From Demequina phytophila (GTDB lineage Bacteria; Actinomycetota; Actinomycetes; Actinomycetales; Demequinaceae), in the NCBI RefSeq assembly GCF_000971135.1, contig NZ_BBLW01000009.1, positions 62,001-126,000 on the forward strand: a stretch of DNA of 64,000 nt. Direction: 5' to 3'. Below, in pieces: positions 17,723-27,260 of this stretch (the first letter of the stretch is position 1; each line of letters begins with the position of its first letter). The notes under the pieces are model-generated. The model saw only the letters and a list, made by a program, of their open reading frames with translations. It was not told where the DNA came from and searched no databases. The translations under genes and the position numbers were made by a program.

Positions 17723-18622
17723 ATGGCATTGCTCACCGCCGAGGACGTCCTCAACAAGGCCTTCTCCAAGACCAAGTACCGCGAGGGCTTCGACCAGGAC
17801 GAGGTCGACGACTTCCTCGACGAGGTCGCCGCCACGATCGCCCAGCTCACGCAGGAGCGCGACGAGCTCGCCGCCCAGCTGGAGCAGGGTGGCGGCGCCC
17901 CCGCCGCCGTGCCCGCGCCGGAGGCGACCCAGGAGACCGGCCTGCTCCAGGCGGCGACCGACCCCACGCCCCCCACCCCCACCGGCATGCTCGCGATGGC
18001 GCAGAAGCTCCACGACGAGTACGTGCAGGCCGGCGAGGAGGAGAAGGAGCGGCTCATCGAGGAGGGCAAGGCCAAGGCCGAGTCGATCGTCGAGCGCGCC
18101 GAGACCGACGCCGCCGCCCGCATGGACGAGCTCAACTCGGAGCGCACGCTGCTCGAGTCGAAGATCGACGACCTTCGCCGCTTCGAGCGCGACTACCGCG
18201 CGCGCCTCAAGTCCTACCTGTCGAACCTGCTCGACGACCTCGACCACGCCGAGGGCACCGCTCCCGCGCCGGTCGCGACGTTCGTCGGCGAGGACGCCAT
18301 GGGCGACGCCGCCGACGAGGCCACGGACGAGGCTCCCGTCGAGGAGGACTTCGCCGCCGAGGCCCCCGCCGAGGACGATGCCGCGGTCGAGGAGGGCGCC
18401 TCCGAGGAGGCTCCCGCCGAGGACTCGGGCGACGAGGCCGCCGAGGGCGAGGAGGCGTCGGAGGACGGCGAGGAGCCGCACCCGTTCGCTCCCGTCACGG
18501 GCATGACTCCCAAGCTCGCGGAGCAGCCGTACACGCCGCAGTCGACCCAGTTCGGCACGCCGTACACGCCGCAGAGCCCGTGGGGCAAGCCGGCCGAGGG
18601 CGACGAGAACAAGCAGGACTGA
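17723..18622 (+). CDS. divIVA: DivIVA / Wag31 polar growth protein
   Basis: The protein has 299 residues. The N-terminal DivIVA domain (MALLTAEDVLNKAFSKTKYR...DEVDDFLDEV) binds curved membrane at the pole; a central coiled coil spans about 95-175. The remaining third is a highly acidic, low-complexity tail ending with two YTPQ repeats. In actinobacteria DivIVA directs apical growth and is essential. The ATG at 17723 is chosen over an upstream GTG (17711) because it gives the conserved MALLT start and has a good ribosome site. It is followed by a terminator. Confidence 0.96.
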   Translation: MALLTAEDVLNKAFSKTKYREGFDQDEVDDFLDEVAATIAQLTQERDELAAQLEQGGGAPAAVPAPEATQETGLLQAATDPTPPTPTGMLAMAQKLHDEYVQAGEEEKERLIEEGKAKAESIVERAETDAAARMDELNSERTLLESKIDDLRRFERDYRARLKSYLSNLLDDLDHAEGTAPAPVATFVGEDAMGDAADEATDEAPVEEDFAAEAPAEDDAAVEEGASEEAPAEDSGDEAAEGEEASEDGEEPHPFAPVTGMTPKLAEQPYTPQSTQFGTPYTPQSPWGKPAEGDENKQD

Positions 18623-18639
18623 CGCTCGCGACACGCAGG

Positions 18640-18666
18640 GCGCCGCGCCGAAGGGCGCGGCGCTTT
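18640..18666 (+). terminator. Intrinsic terminator after divIVA
   Basis: A perfect 10-bp G+C stem (18640-18649 with 18654-18663), GAAG loop, then TTT. It marks the end of the dcw transcription block. Confidence 0.8.
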
Positions 18667-18722
18667 GCTATGTGCTCCCAGGGGGACTACCCTCCTTTCA
18701 CCAGGCAGAGACGAGGACGATC

Positions 18723-19175
18723 ATGAGCAGCACCGATGTGACCATCGTGGTGGTGGATCCCGCCGAGCTGAAGCCGGCGGATGTCAAGCAGCTTCCCGTG
18801 CGTGAAGGCGACGAGGCCTGGAAGATCGCGGACCTTCGTCAGATCGTCGAGGTGCTCAACGCCGACGTCGAGCGCCTCGTCACGGAGCTGGGCGTGACCG
18901 AGCACGAGCTCGACGACCTCCTGCACACGTCCGAGGGTGCGGGCGACGACCAGGCGGACGCCGGGTCCACGGCGCTCGAGCGCGAGCAGGAGATGTCGAT
19001 CGTCAACAACACGCGCGACATGCTCGAGCAGAGCGTCGACGCGCTGCGCCGCATCAAGAAGGGCACGTACGGCGTGTGCCAGTCCTGCGGCCAGGGCATC
19101 GGCCGGGCGCGCCTCATGGCGTTCCCCCGCGCGAACCTGTGCGTGACGTGCAAGCAGCGCGAGGAGCGTCGTTGA
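18723..19175 (+). CDS. TraR/DksA-type zinc-finger protein
   Basis: The 150-residue protein has an acidic coiled-coil N-terminal half and a C-terminal C4 zinc finger (CQSCGQ ... CVTCKQ). Members bind the RNA polymerase secondary channel or act as general regulators; the actinobacterial relatives adjoining lspA are less well studied. The ATG at 18723 has a GAGGA ribosome site, so the upstream in-frame extension from 18672 is not used. Its stop overlaps the TTG start of lspA. Confidence 0.88.
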   Translation: MSSTDVTIVVVDPAELKPADVKQLPVREGDEAWKIADLRQIVEVLNADVERLVTELGVTEHELDDLLHTSEGAGDDQADAGSTALEREQEMSIVNNTRDMLEQSVDALRRIKKGTYGVCQSCGQGIGRARLMAFPRANLCVTCKQREERR

Positions 19176-19765
19176 CCTGGAGGCCGGCGTTCTGGCTGTT
19201 CGCCGCGGGCGTGGTCGCGCTCGACCAGCTCACCAAGCAGTGGGCTCTCGAGGCGCTCGAACCCTACGTCGAGCATCCGGTCATCGGTGACCTGCTGTCC
19301 ATCCAGCTGGTGTTCAACTCCGGGGCGGCGTTCAGCCTCGGCGACGAGTCGACGTGGATCCTCACGATCATCGCGCTGCTCGTCACCGCGGGCATCGTGG
19401 TCTACGGCCGGCGCGCGCAGGCGCGCTGGGCCGCGGCCGTGTTCGGGATCGCGCTCGGCGGCGCCGTGGGCAACCTCATCGACCGACTGTTCCGTCAGCC
19501 GTCGTTCGGCGAGGGCCACGTGGTCGACATGATCAACTACGCCGACCAGTTCGTCGGCAACGTCGCGGACATCGCGATCGTGGGCGCCGCGATCTGGATC
19601 GTCATCGCGGGGCTCATGTCCAAGCCCATCCTCGTGCCCACGGGGGACGATGCCGCGGCCGGGTCCCGCGCATCGTCCGACGAGGTGCCGGGAGAGGCCG
19701 CGCCGGAGCCCTCGGCGGGCGCCGAAGGCGACGGCTCCACCGACGACGCGTCGCGCCGTGGCTGA
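19172..19765 (+). CDS. lspA: Lipoprotein signal peptidase LspA
   Basis: The protein has 197 residues with four membrane helices. The family motifs are all present: DQLTKQW near 16, NSGAAFSLG near 50, GNLIDRL near 100 and GNVADIAI near 130, which supply the two catalytic aspartates. It cleaves the signal peptide of prolipoproteins; several lipoproteins are encoded here. The start is TTG, overlapping the previous stop, with GAGGAG upstream. A 45-residue acidic tail after the last helix is poorly conserved and contains two opposed copies of the GGGACGATGC-type motif. Confidence 0.94.
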   Translation: MTWRPAFWLFAAGVVALDQLTKQWALEALEPYVEHPVIGDLLSIQLVFNSGAAFSLGDESTWILTIIALLVTAGIVVYGRRAQARWAAAVFGIALGGAVGNLIDRLFRQPSFGEGHVVDMINYADQFVGNVADIAIVGAAIWIVIAGLMSKPILVPTGDDAAAGSRASSDEVPGEAAPEPSAGAEGDGSTDDASRRG

Positions 19766-20675
19766 GACCCGCTACCTGCCGGTCCCCGACGCGCTCGTGG
19801 GCGAGCGGGCCGACGCGGCGCTCGCACGCATGCTGGGGCTGTCGCGCACCAAGGCGGCGGAGATCCTCGACGGCGATCACGTCATGCTCGACGGCCGCAC
19901 CGTGGGCCGCTCGGACCGTCTCGCCGACGGCATCCTCGCGGTCGACATCCCCGACGAGCGCCCCGCCGCTCCCGAGCCGCCCATCCCCGGTGGCCTGAGG
20001 GTCGCGTACGAGGACGAGGACGTCGTGGTGGTGGACAAGCCCATCGGCGTCGCCGCGCACCCGTCGCCCGGCTGGACCGGTCCCACCGTGGTGGGCGCGC
20101 TCACCGGCGCCGGGTACCGCCTCGCGGAGGCGGGCCCCCCGGAGCGCCAGGGGATCGTCCACCGTCTCGACGTCGGCACGTCCGGGCTCATGGTGGTCGC
20201 GCGGACCGTGCCCGCGTACTCGTTCCTCAAGCGGGCGTTCAAGGAGCGCACGGTCGAGAAGATCTACCACGCGGTCGCGCAGGGGCACCTGGACCCGACG
20301 GCCGGCACCATCGACGCGCCCATCGGGCGTCACCCCAGCTCGGACTGGAAGTTCGCGGTGGTGGAGGGCGGCAAGCCGTCCGTCACCCACTACGAGGTGC
20401 TCGAGATGTTCCCGAGCGCCTCGCTGCTCGAGATCCACCTCGAGACCGGCCGCACCCACCAGATCCGGGTGCACATGGCTGCGATGCGGCACCCCCTCGC
20501 GGGAGACCTCACCTACGGCGCCGACCCGACGCTCGCGAAGCGGCTGAACCTGACCCGCCAGTGGCTGCACGCGCACGAGCTCGCGTTCGAGCACCCCACC
20601 CGCGGCGGCGAGGTACGGGTCACCTCGACGTACCCGGACGACCTCGCGGCGGCGCTGGACGTCCTGCGTGGCTGA
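19758..20675 (+). CDS. RluA-family pseudouridine synthase
   Basis: The protein has 305 residues, with an S4 RNA-binding domain (about 12-75) followed by a pseudouridine synthase domain. The catalytic motif HRLDVGTSG is near 134-142. It is probably RluD-like, modifying 23S rRNA uridines, as in the common lspA-rluD pair. The GTG start overlaps lspA by 8 bases. Confidence 0.93.
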   Translation: MAETRYLPVPDALVGERADAALARMLGLSRTKAAEILDGDHVMLDGRTVGRSDRLADGILAVDIPDERPAAPEPPIPGGLRVAYEDEDVVVVDKPIGVAAHPSPGWTGPTVVGALTGAGYRLAEAGPPERQGIVHRLDVGTSGLMVVARTVPAYSFLKRAFKERTVEKIYHAVAQGHLDPTAGTIDAPIGRHPSSDWKFAVVEGGKPSVTHYEVLEMFPSASLLEIHLETGRTHQIRVHMAAMRHPLAGDLTYGADPTLAKRLNLTRQWLHAHELAFEHPTRGGEVRVTSTYPDDLAAALDVLRG

Positions 20676-21168
20676 CGTGCACGTCGAGGTGGTGCGCACG
20701 TCAGCGCAGCTCGAGGACGCGATGCGCGTGCGCATCGCGGTGTTCGTGGACGAGCAGGGCGTCGCGCCCGAGTCCGAGCGGGACGCGCAGGACGACGACC
20801 CGCGCACCGTGCACGTGGTCGCCTATGCGGCGGACGGCGAGGCGCTCGGCACCGGGCGCCTGCTCGCGCCCCATACGGACGACTTCCACGCCGATCACGG
20901 TGCGATGGACCCCTCGAACCCGCATATCGGCAGGCTCGCGGTCACCGCGGCCGCGCGGGGGACGGGCGCGGGCCGCGCCCTCATGGAGGTGCTCGAGGCG
21001 GAGGCGCTCGCGCGCCACGGGTCCGGCGGCGGCGTGCGTGTCGAGCTGAGCGCCCAGGACCAGGCGATGCCGTTCTACTCGCGGCTGGGCTACGTCGCGC
21101 ACGGCGACGGCTACCTCGACGAGGGCATCCCGCACCACGACGCCTACAAGGACCTCGTCGCGGGCTGA
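20668..21168 (+). CDS. GNAT family N-acetyltransferase
   Basis: The protein has 166 residues and a GNAT fold. The [20 protein letters not shown] stretch supplies acetyl-CoA-binding motif A, and a C-terminal [13 protein letters not shown] segment closes the fold. It resembles the ElaA-like acetyltransferases. The substrate is unknown. The GTG start overlaps the rluA-type gene by 8 bases, so the two are translationally coupled. Confidence 0.9.
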   Translation: MADVHVEVVRTSAQLEDAMRVRIAVFVDEQGVAPESERDAQDDDPRTVHVVAYAADGEALGTGRLLAPHTDDFHADHGAMDPSNPHIGRLAVTAAARGTGAGRALMEVLEAEALARHGSGGGVRVELSAQDQAMPFYSRLGYVAHGDGYLDEGIPHHDAYKDLVAG

Positions 21169-21189
21169 GCGGGGCCCGGACGCCGTGCG

Positions 21190-22164
21190 TCAGTCCCCGA
21201 GCGAGTCGACGAACTCCACGGCGGCGGCGCTGATCTGTGCGCGCGCATCGTCGTGGGAGATGGTCGAGGTGCCGTCGCCGCGCTGCGTGCCGTAGTCGCC
21301 GAAGTACGCGTGGACCGCGCCCTCGACCACGGTGAAGTGCGCGTCGGCGGGCAGGTCCGCGCGCGACGCGTCGATCGCCGCGGGAGTGGACAGGCCGTCC
21401 TCGCTGCCCGAGATCGACTCGACGGCGGCCGTGAGCGAGCCGCTGATGTCGCCCGCCGGGTAGGAGGCGAACAGGAGCAGGCCCGTCACGGGGGTGAAGG
21501 CATCGGCGGAGGCGTCCGCCTCGGCGCTCATCGAGGCGACCACGCCGCCGAGCGAGTGCCCGCCGACCACCCACTGCGAGACCTCGGAGTGGGTGGCGCG
21601 GGCCGCGTCGAGCGCGCCCAGGTTGAAGAACGCGATCCCGAACGGCTGCTTCGTGATGACCACGGAGTGGCCCGCCTCGGCGAGCGGTCGCAGCACGGCG
21701 GCGTACGCGCGGGCGTCCACCAGCGCGCCCGGTTGGAACAGCACGCCGGTGGAGTCGCCGCCTCCCGCGGGCGTCATGGTGATCGCGGTCGCGGACTCGG
21801 TGACCGTCACCGTGCCGTCCGACTCCATCGCGGCCAGCGCGGGTTCGACCGCGGTCGCGGGGCGCATCCATGCGAGCACCGCGATCCACGCGACCGTCGC
21901 GAGGATGCCGCCGACGCGTGCGAACAGGAGGAGGGCACCGCCCGCGCGGCGCGCACGTCGCCACCGCCACAGGGTGAGCGCCCCGAGCACCGCCGTGACG
22001 GCGAGCGTCACGCCGTACGCGGGGTGTCCGTGCACCACGCCGCCCCACGCCGTCGCGGCGAGGATCACGGGCACCAGCACCGCGAGCGCGGCCAGCGCGC
22101 GGATGGTCCACGCCTCCCACGCGGGGGAAGTACGCGGAGTGTCGGGTGCGGCGTCAGGGGTCAT
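21190..22164 (-). CDS. Membrane-anchored alpha/beta hydrolase
   Basis: The protein has 324 residues from the ATG at 22164. Three N-terminal membrane helices (about 18-40, 47-66, 80-100) precede an extracytoplasmic alpha/beta hydrolase domain. The nucleophile elbow GGHSLGG is near 190, with an aspartate and DYG...H region downstream as likely triad members. It resembles actinobacterial dienelactone-hydrolase-like proteins of unknown substrate. A TTG at 22173 is an alternative start. It follows the hrpA stop closely and is probably co-transcribed. Confidence 0.82.
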   Translation of the reverse strand: MTPDAAPDTPRTSPAWEAWTIRALAALAVLVPVILAATAWGGVVHGHPAYGVTLAVTAVLGALTLWRWRRARRAGGALLLFARVGGILATVAWIAVLAWMRPATAVEPALAAMESDGTVTVTESATAITMTPAGGGDSTGVLFQPGALVDARAYAAVLRPLAEAGHSVVITKQPFGIAFFNLGALDAARATHSEVSQWVVGGHSLGGVVASMSAEADASADAFTPVTGLLLFASYPAGDISGSLTAAVESISGSEDGLSTPAAIDASRADLPADAHFTVVEGAVHAYFGDYGTQRGDGTSTISHDDARAQISAAAVEFVDSLGD

Positions 22165-22174
22165 GGCAGGCAAC

Positions 22175-25100
22175 CTAGCCGATCCCGGCGAGCGCCTTGC
22201 GGATGCGCTGCTCGCTCACGGGCCCATCGGTCCCCAGCCGCTGCGCGAACAGGGACACCCGCAGCTCCTCGAGCATCCACCGCACCGCCTCGAGCGCCGC
22301 CGCGGTATCGGGACTCGTGCGCCCGTTCGCGTGCGCGGCGCGCACCGCGTCGTACGCCTCGATCGCCTGTCCCACCTGCCACGCGAGCTGCGCGTCCTTC
22401 GCGGGATCCGTCTGCGCCTTCTCCAGACGATGCGCGGCCGCCTTGAGATAGCGCGCGAGGTGGGGGAGCCGGTCGGGCGGGGTCGTCCGGATGAAGCCGT
22501 CGCCCACGAGCGCCGTGGACTGCTCGCGGAGCTCCTGGAGCGTGGCCAGCAGCGCCAGCGAGGTCGCTCCGCGCACCGCGACGTCGAGCTCGCGGGCGGC
22601 GGCAAGCGCGGCCGCCGCGTGGCGGGCGATCTCGAGCACGCGGTCCTCGAGGCCGGCCCGCACGTGCGCGCGGAGCGCCTCGTACGACGCCCGGTCGCGC
22701 ACGGCGCCCGCCGCCGGCGCGAGCGTGGCGACGGCCGCGGCCTGGAGGTCGTCCACCAGGGCGTCGGTCGAACGGTAGGGGGAGGCGCCGAGCGCGAGCG
22801 ACTCGGCGGGGGACCATCGGGTGGTGACGCGCTTGGTCGCGAGCCCCACCTCGGTGAGCAGCAGCCGGCGGACGCCGCGCGCGTGCGCGGCGTCGCGCTC
22901 GGCGGCGTCCGCGAGCACGCGCAGCGCGGCGCGCGTCCCCTCCTCCACGATCGCGGGGTAGCCGCGCGCGACCACGCCGTGCACGGTGCCCTCGACCTCG
23001 TCGGGCAGCGCGTCCAGGTCGGGCCACGTGGAGAGCGCCGCGACCTCCGCGACGGTCGCGCTCGTGGGTCGCGGCGCGGCACCACCCCCGGCAGCCGTAG
23101 CCGGGGCGACCGCGGCGGGCGACCCGGCCCGGGCATCGTCCCCCCGGCCGCGCGACGCGGCGTCCGCGGCGCGCTGCACCGCGGTGCGCACGGCGGCCTG
23201 CGCCTGAGGTGCGAGGGAGCGCTGCAGGAGCAGCAGGTCGTGCGACTCGTCGAGGATGCGCTGTCCGCGGCCGCGGGGCTCCACCACGCGGAAGGTCATG
23301 CGGAGGTGGGCGGGCAGGCGCTCCTCCAGACCGTCCCACGCGTCCGCGGGGATCTCGACGTCGCGGAGGTCGCGCACGGCGCGAGCGAAGGCGTCGCGGA
23401 AGGGTTCGGCCATGTCGCCGGCGCGGACCACGTCCTCCCACGCGGGCAGGCGCTCGCCCATCCACGCGACGATGTCCCGGGCCGCGTCGGGGGCCGGCAC
23501 CAGGAGCCGGCGCACGGACTTCGGCAGCGCGCGGATGGTCGCGGTCACCAGCTCGGGCAGCATGCCCGGCACCAGCCAGTCGAACCCGTGGGGGATGACG
23601 CGCGCCAGGACGCCCACGGGCACGTGGACCGTCACGCCGTCCGCGGCGGTGCCGGGCTCGAACTGGTAGGTGAGCGGCAGCTCGAGGTCGAGCTGAGGCC
23701 ACCGCTCGGGGAACTGGGACGCGTCGACGGCCGCGTGCTCGGGGACCAGCTCCTCGAGGGTGAGCGTGAGCAGCTCGGGGTCCTCGCGGCGCGCGCCCTG
23801 CCACCAGCGGTCGAAGTGGCGCGCGGACACGATGGTCTCGGGCAGGCGCGCGTCGTAGAAGCCATGGAGGGTGTCCTCGTCGGCGATGACGCCGCGGGTG
23901 CGGGAGCGCGCCTCGACCTCGGCGGCCTCCTCGAGCACCCGCTGGTTGCGGCGCCAGAAGCCGTGGTGCGTGGTCCACTCGCCCTGCACGAGGGCGTGGC
24001 GGATGAAGAGATCCCGCGCCTCCTCGGGGTTCACCTTCGCCCACAGCACGGGGCGGTCGGCGACGATCGGGACGCCGTAGAGCAGCACCTTCTCCGTCGC
24101 CATCGCCGCGCCGCGCCTGGACGACCAGTGCGGCTCCGAGTAGGTGCGCTTGGCGAGGTCGCCCGCCAGCTCCTCGGCCCACGCGGGGTCGATGCGCGCG
24201 ACGTCACGCGCCCACAGCCGCGACGTCTCCACGAGCTCGGCCGCCATGACGAACTCCGGCGGCTTCTTCGACAGCGGCGAGCCGGGGTTGATCGCGAAGC
24301 GGATGCCGCGCGCGCCGATGAACTCGTTGGAGGCGCGCTTGCGGGCCTTCCGCATCTCCTTGGCGCGCGCCTCGCCCTTGAGGTGGGTGAAGGAGCTCGC
24401 CTTGAGCTGGAGCACGTCCTGCGCGCCCACCTGCGACAGCAGGCCCGCGAGGATCGACCGGTGGATCCCGTCGTCGTCCCACACGTGGCGGAGCGCGCCC
24501 GATCCCTCGGGGTCCTCGACCGGGGACGGCTTGCGGTACGCCATCTCGATCTCGATGGACTTCGCGGCCTCGCGCAGCTGCTGGACCAGGTCCTGCCACT
24601 CGCGCACGCGCAGGAAGTTGAGCATCTCAGACCTGCACAGGCGCCGGAACTGGTTGCCCGACAGCGCGTGCTGGCGCTCGCGGACGTGCTCCCACAGGTT
24701 GAGGTAGGACAGCAGGTCGGACGCCGGGTCGGCGAAGCGGCGATGCAGGAGATCGGCCTCCTCGCGCTTCTCGGAGGGGCGCTCGCGCGGATCCTGGATG
24801 GACAGCGCGGCGGCGATGACGGCGACCTCGCGCGCGACGCCGTGGCGCGCCCCCTCGACGATCATCCGGGCCTGGCGCGGGTCGATGGGCAGGCGCGCGA
24901 GCTTGCGGCCCGTGTCGGTGAGGGCGGTGCGACCGTCGCGCACGGAGATCGCGCCCAGCTCGGACAGCAGCTGCACACCGTCGCGGATCGCGCGCGTGTC
25001 CGGCGGCTCGACGAACGGGAAGCGCGCCATGTCGTCCGGGCCCTCGACGACGCCGACCGAGATCATCTGCAGCAGCACGCTGGCGAGCGACGTCCGCAGG

Positions 25101-26422
25101 ATCTCGGGCTCCGTGAAAGCGGGACGGCCCTCGAAGTCCTCCTCGGAGTACAGCCGGATCGCGATGCCGTCGGCGAGGCGACCCGCGCGTCCGGAGCGCT
25201 GGCGCGCGCTCGCCTGCGAGACGGGCTCGATCGGGAGGCGCTGGACCTTGGTCGCCTTGGAGTAGCGCGAGATGCGCGCGGTGCCGGGGTCGACCACGTA
25301 GTGGATGCCGGGCACCGTGAGCGAGGTCTCGGCGACGTTGGTCGCGAGCACGATCCGCCGGGCGGTGTGACGCTCGAACACCCGGTGCTGGTCGGCGGCC
25401 GACAGGCGGCTGTAGAGCGGCAGGATCTCGACGCGGCGCGGGTGGCGGGGGTCGCGCGCACGCTCGCCCAGGTGCGCCTCGAGGCCCTCGGCGGCGTCGC
25501 GGATCTCGCGCTCTCCCGACAGGAAGACCAGGATGTCGCCGTCGCCCCAGCTCATCAGCTCGTCGCACGCGTCGACGATGCCCGCGACGAGGTCCTTCTC
25601 CTCGCCCTTGGTCGCGCCCTCGAGCGGGCGGTAGAGGATCTCGACGGGGAACGTGCGGCCCGTGACCTCGACCACGGGCGCCTCGCGAGGGTCGCGCTCG
25701 CGGGCCTCGGCGACGTCGGCATCGTCCGCCGGGTCGCGCTGCGGGAGCGGGCCGCCGGCGGCGAAGTGCCGCGCGAACCGCTCGGAGTCGATCGTCGCGG
25801 AGGTGATGACGATCTTGAGGTCGGGGCGGCGCGGCAGGAGGTTGGTGAGGTAGCCGAGCAGGAAGTCGATGTTGAGGCTGCGCTCGTGCGCCTCGTCGAT
25901 GATGAGCGTGTCGTACGCGAGCAGGTCGGGGTCGCGCTGGATCTGGGCGAGCAGGATGCCGTCCGTCATCACCTTGACCAGGGTGTCCTCGGAGCTCTGG
26001 TCCGTGAAGCGCACCTGGTAGCCGACGATCCTGCCCAGCTCGGTGCCGATCTCCTCCGCGATGCGGTCCGCGACCGAGCGGGCCGCGATGCGGCGTGGCT
26101 GCGTGTGGCCGATCTGGCCGGCGCGGCCGCGACCCAGCTCGAGGCAGATCTTGGGCAGCTGCGTGGTCTTGCCCGAGCCGGTCTCGCCGGCGACGATCAC
26201 CACCTGGTGGTCACGGATCGCGGCGGCGATCTCGTCGCGCCGTGCGCTGACCGGGAGCTGCGCGGGGTACGTGATCGGGGGGACCTCGACGGCTGCGCGC
26301 CTGGCGGCGGCCGCCTCGAGCGCCCGGCGGCTGACCCGGGGACGATGCGTGGGCTGGGCGGGCGCACCATCGCGCCTGCCGCGTCCGCGCCGGTTCCGCC
26401 GGGGCCTGGTCTCCTCGCTCAC
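22175..26422 (-). CDS. hrpA: ATP-dependent RNA helicase HrpA
   Basis: The protein has 1415 residues, a normal length for HrpA. Motifs include GETGSGKTTQLP (Walker A) near 78, DEAH near 174, SATI near 204 and QRSGRAGR near 410, then the HA2/OB-fold and a long C-terminal DUF3418 region. HrpA is a DEAH-box helicase implicated in mRNA processing and in rescuing stalled ribosomes. A Gly/Ala/Pro-rich insertion near 1095-1120 and the basic N-terminus each carry one GGGACGATGC decamer. The GTG start gives a probable leaderless mRNA. Confidence 0.95.
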   Translation of the reverse strand: MSEETRPRRNRRGRGRRDGAPAQPTHRPRVSRRALEAAAARRAAVEVPPITYPAQLPVSARRDEIAAAIRDHQVVIVAGETGSGKTTQLPKICLELGRGRAGQIGHTQPRRIAARSVADRIAEEIGTELGRIVGYQVRFTDQSSEDTLVKVMTDGILLAQIQRDPDLLAYDTLIIDEAHERSLNIDFLLGYLTNLLPRRPDLKIVITSATIDSERFARHFAAGGPLPQRDPADDADVAEARERDPREAPVVEVTGRTFPVEILYRPLEGATKGEEKDLVAGIVDACDELMSWGDGDILVFLSGEREIRDAAEGLEAHLGERARDPRHPRRVEILPLYSRLSAADQHRVFERHTARRIVLATNVAETSLTVPGIHYVVDPGTARISRYSKATKVQRLPIEPVSQASARQRSGRAGRLADGIAIRLYSEEDFEGRPAFTEPEILRTSLASVLLQMISVGVVEGPDDMARFPFVEPPDTRAIRDGVQLLSELGAISVRDGRTALTDTGRKLARLPIDPRQARMIVEGARHGVAREVAVIAAALSIQDPRERPSEKREEADLLHRRFADPASDLLSYLNLWEHVRERQHALSGNQFRRLCRSEMLNFLRVREWQDLVQQLREAAKSIEIEMAYRKPSPVEDPEGSGALRHVWDDDGIHRSILAGLLSQVGAQDVLQLKASSFTHLKGEARAKEMRKARKRASNEFIGARGIRFAINPGSPLSKKPPEFVMAAELVETSRLWARDVARIDPAWAEELAGDLAKRTYSEPHWSSRRGAAMATEKVLLYGVPIVADRPVLWAKVNPEEARDLFIRHALVQGEWTTHHGFWRRNQRVLEEAAEVEARSRTRGVIADEDTLHGFYDARLPETIVSARHFDRWWQGARREDPELLTLTLEELVPEHAAVDASQFPERWPQLDLELPLTYQFEPGTAADGVTVHVPVGVLARVIPHGFDWLVPGMLPELVTATIRALPKSVRRLLVPAPDAARDIVAWMGERLPAWEDVVRAGDMAEPFRDAFARAVRDLRDVEIPADAWDGLEERLPAHLRMTFRVVEPRGRGQRILDESHDLLLLQRSLAPQAQAAVRTAVQRAADAASRGRGDDARAGSPAAVAPATAAGGGAAPRPTSATVAEVAALSTWPDLDALPDEVEGTVHGVVARGYPAIVEEGTRAALRVLADAAERDAAHARGVRRLLLTEVGLATKRVTTRWSPAESLALGASPYRSTDALVDDLQAAAVATLAPAAGAVRDRASYEALRAHVRAGLEDRVLEIARHAAAALAAARELDVAVRGATSLALLATLQELREQSTALVGDGFIRTTPPDRLPHLARYLKAAAHRLEKAQTDPAKDAQLAWQVGQAIEAYDAVRAAHANGRTSPDTAAALEAVRWMLEELRVSLFAQRLGTDGPVSEQRIRKALAGIG

Positions 26423-26428
26423 CGGGAC

Positions 26429-26459
26429 ATTCTCCCAGCCCGCGGGGACGGCGGGTCAA
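26429..26459 (-). promoter_or_regulatory. hrpA promoter, likely leaderless
   Basis: On the minus strand TTGACC (26454-26459) is followed after 19 bases by GAGAAT (26429-26434), which ends 6 bases before the GTG start. The spacing to the start codon equals that of the other leaderless genes here, though the -10 is not a strict TANNNT. Confidence 0.5.
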
Positions 26460-26502
26460 CGCCCCCAGAAGTGGGGGATATGCAGGGGATTCGGCGTCCC
26501 GA

Positions 26503-26508
26503 TAGGTT
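26503..26508 (+). promoter_or_regulatory. -10 box for the lipoprotein gene
   Basis: TAGGTT fits TANNNT and lies 41 bases before the lipoprotein ATG, which has its own GGGGGAG ribosome site. A small CCCCCA/TGGGGG hairpin lies just upstream at 26462-26477. Confidence 0.4.
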
Positions 26509-26549
26509 CGGCGCGCGGCCGTGTGCGCCGCGCGAGCAGAGGGGGAGCG

Positions 26550-27188
26550 ATGCGGGCGTGGCACGGCGTGGTGCTGGTGGCGGGGGCGGCGACGATGCTG
26601 GCGGGGTGCGCGACGGCGAAGACGCCCGGGGCGCCGGGCGCGGGTACGACGGCGGCGTCCACGACGCCGCCCATCACCGCCGACGCCGCGCCCGCGACGA
26701 GCGGGTCGCCGGCGGAGCTGCCGACGGTCGAGGTTTCCGCGGAGGCGAGCGCGGTGCCCTCCGCCGAGCCGGGTGCAGGCGCCTCCCTCGCGGACGTCGA
26801 GGGGCGCTGGTGCCTCGCGGAGCCGGGCCTGCGCGAGGACGAGTGCGTCACCATCGCGCTGCCCGTCGTGCGCGTCGACGGGGCGCCGCAGGACGAGTAC
26901 CTGTACGTGAGCGGCGACGACCCGCGCGACCAGACGGTCGCGGATCTCGCCATCGCCCCGAACAGCGACGAGTGCTGGACCGCGACCGTCGACGTGTACC
27001 CGGCCACCGGCGGCGCGATGCTGGTCTACTGCCCGGGCGGCGCCGCCTCGGGCGAACCCGGCATCGACGAGCCGGAGCATCTCGAAGGCGCGTTCCTCGG
27101 TGTCGACGTCGCCGACGTCCTTGCGATGGACCGGCTGTACCTGACCCAGGAGGCGGATCCGTACCCGTACCTGCGCGCCGACGCGTGA
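26550..27188 (+). CDS. Lipoprotein of unknown function
   Basis: The protein has 212 residues. A signal peptide ends in the lipobox LAGC, so Cys20 should be lipidated by Lgt and cleaved by LspA (encoded nearby). A Thr/Ala/Pro-rich linker (21-70) leads to a globular region of about 140 residues containing two cysteine-bearing segments (WCLAEPGL and YCPGG). No family is recognised. It is oriented with dnaE but has its own promoter. Confidence 0.85.
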   Translation: MRAWHGVVLVAGAATMLAGCATAKTPGAPGAGTTAASTTPPITADAAPATSGSPAELPTVEVSAEASAVPSAEPGAGASLADVEGRWCLAEPGLREDECVTIALPVVRVDGAPQDEYLYVSGDDPRDQTVADLAIAPNSDECWTATVDVYPATGGAMLVYCPGGAASGEPGIDEPEHLEGAFLGVDVADVLAMDRLYLTQEADPYPYLRADA

Positions 27189-27247
27189 GGCGCCGCGACA
27201 CCGGGACGCGACCCGCGCATCGTCCCCTCGCTGTCGGTGGGCACTCC

Positions 27248-27253
27248 TAGAAT
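27248..27253 (+). promoter_or_regulatory. -10 box giving leaderless dnaE mRNA
   Basis: TAGAAT ends 7 bases before the dnaE ATG, and no ribosome site is present. An exact GGGACGATGC decamer (reverse) lies 21 bases upstream at 27217-27226. Confidence 0.65.
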
Positions 27254-27260
27254 CGTCCCC

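Noticed and set aside
21494-27250. A 1918-codon open frame on the plus strand across hrpA
   Set aside because: It is antisense to HrpA, whose helicase motifs are intact; the frame is open only because of high G+C, and its product is Arg/Gly/Leu-rich without any recognisable domain.
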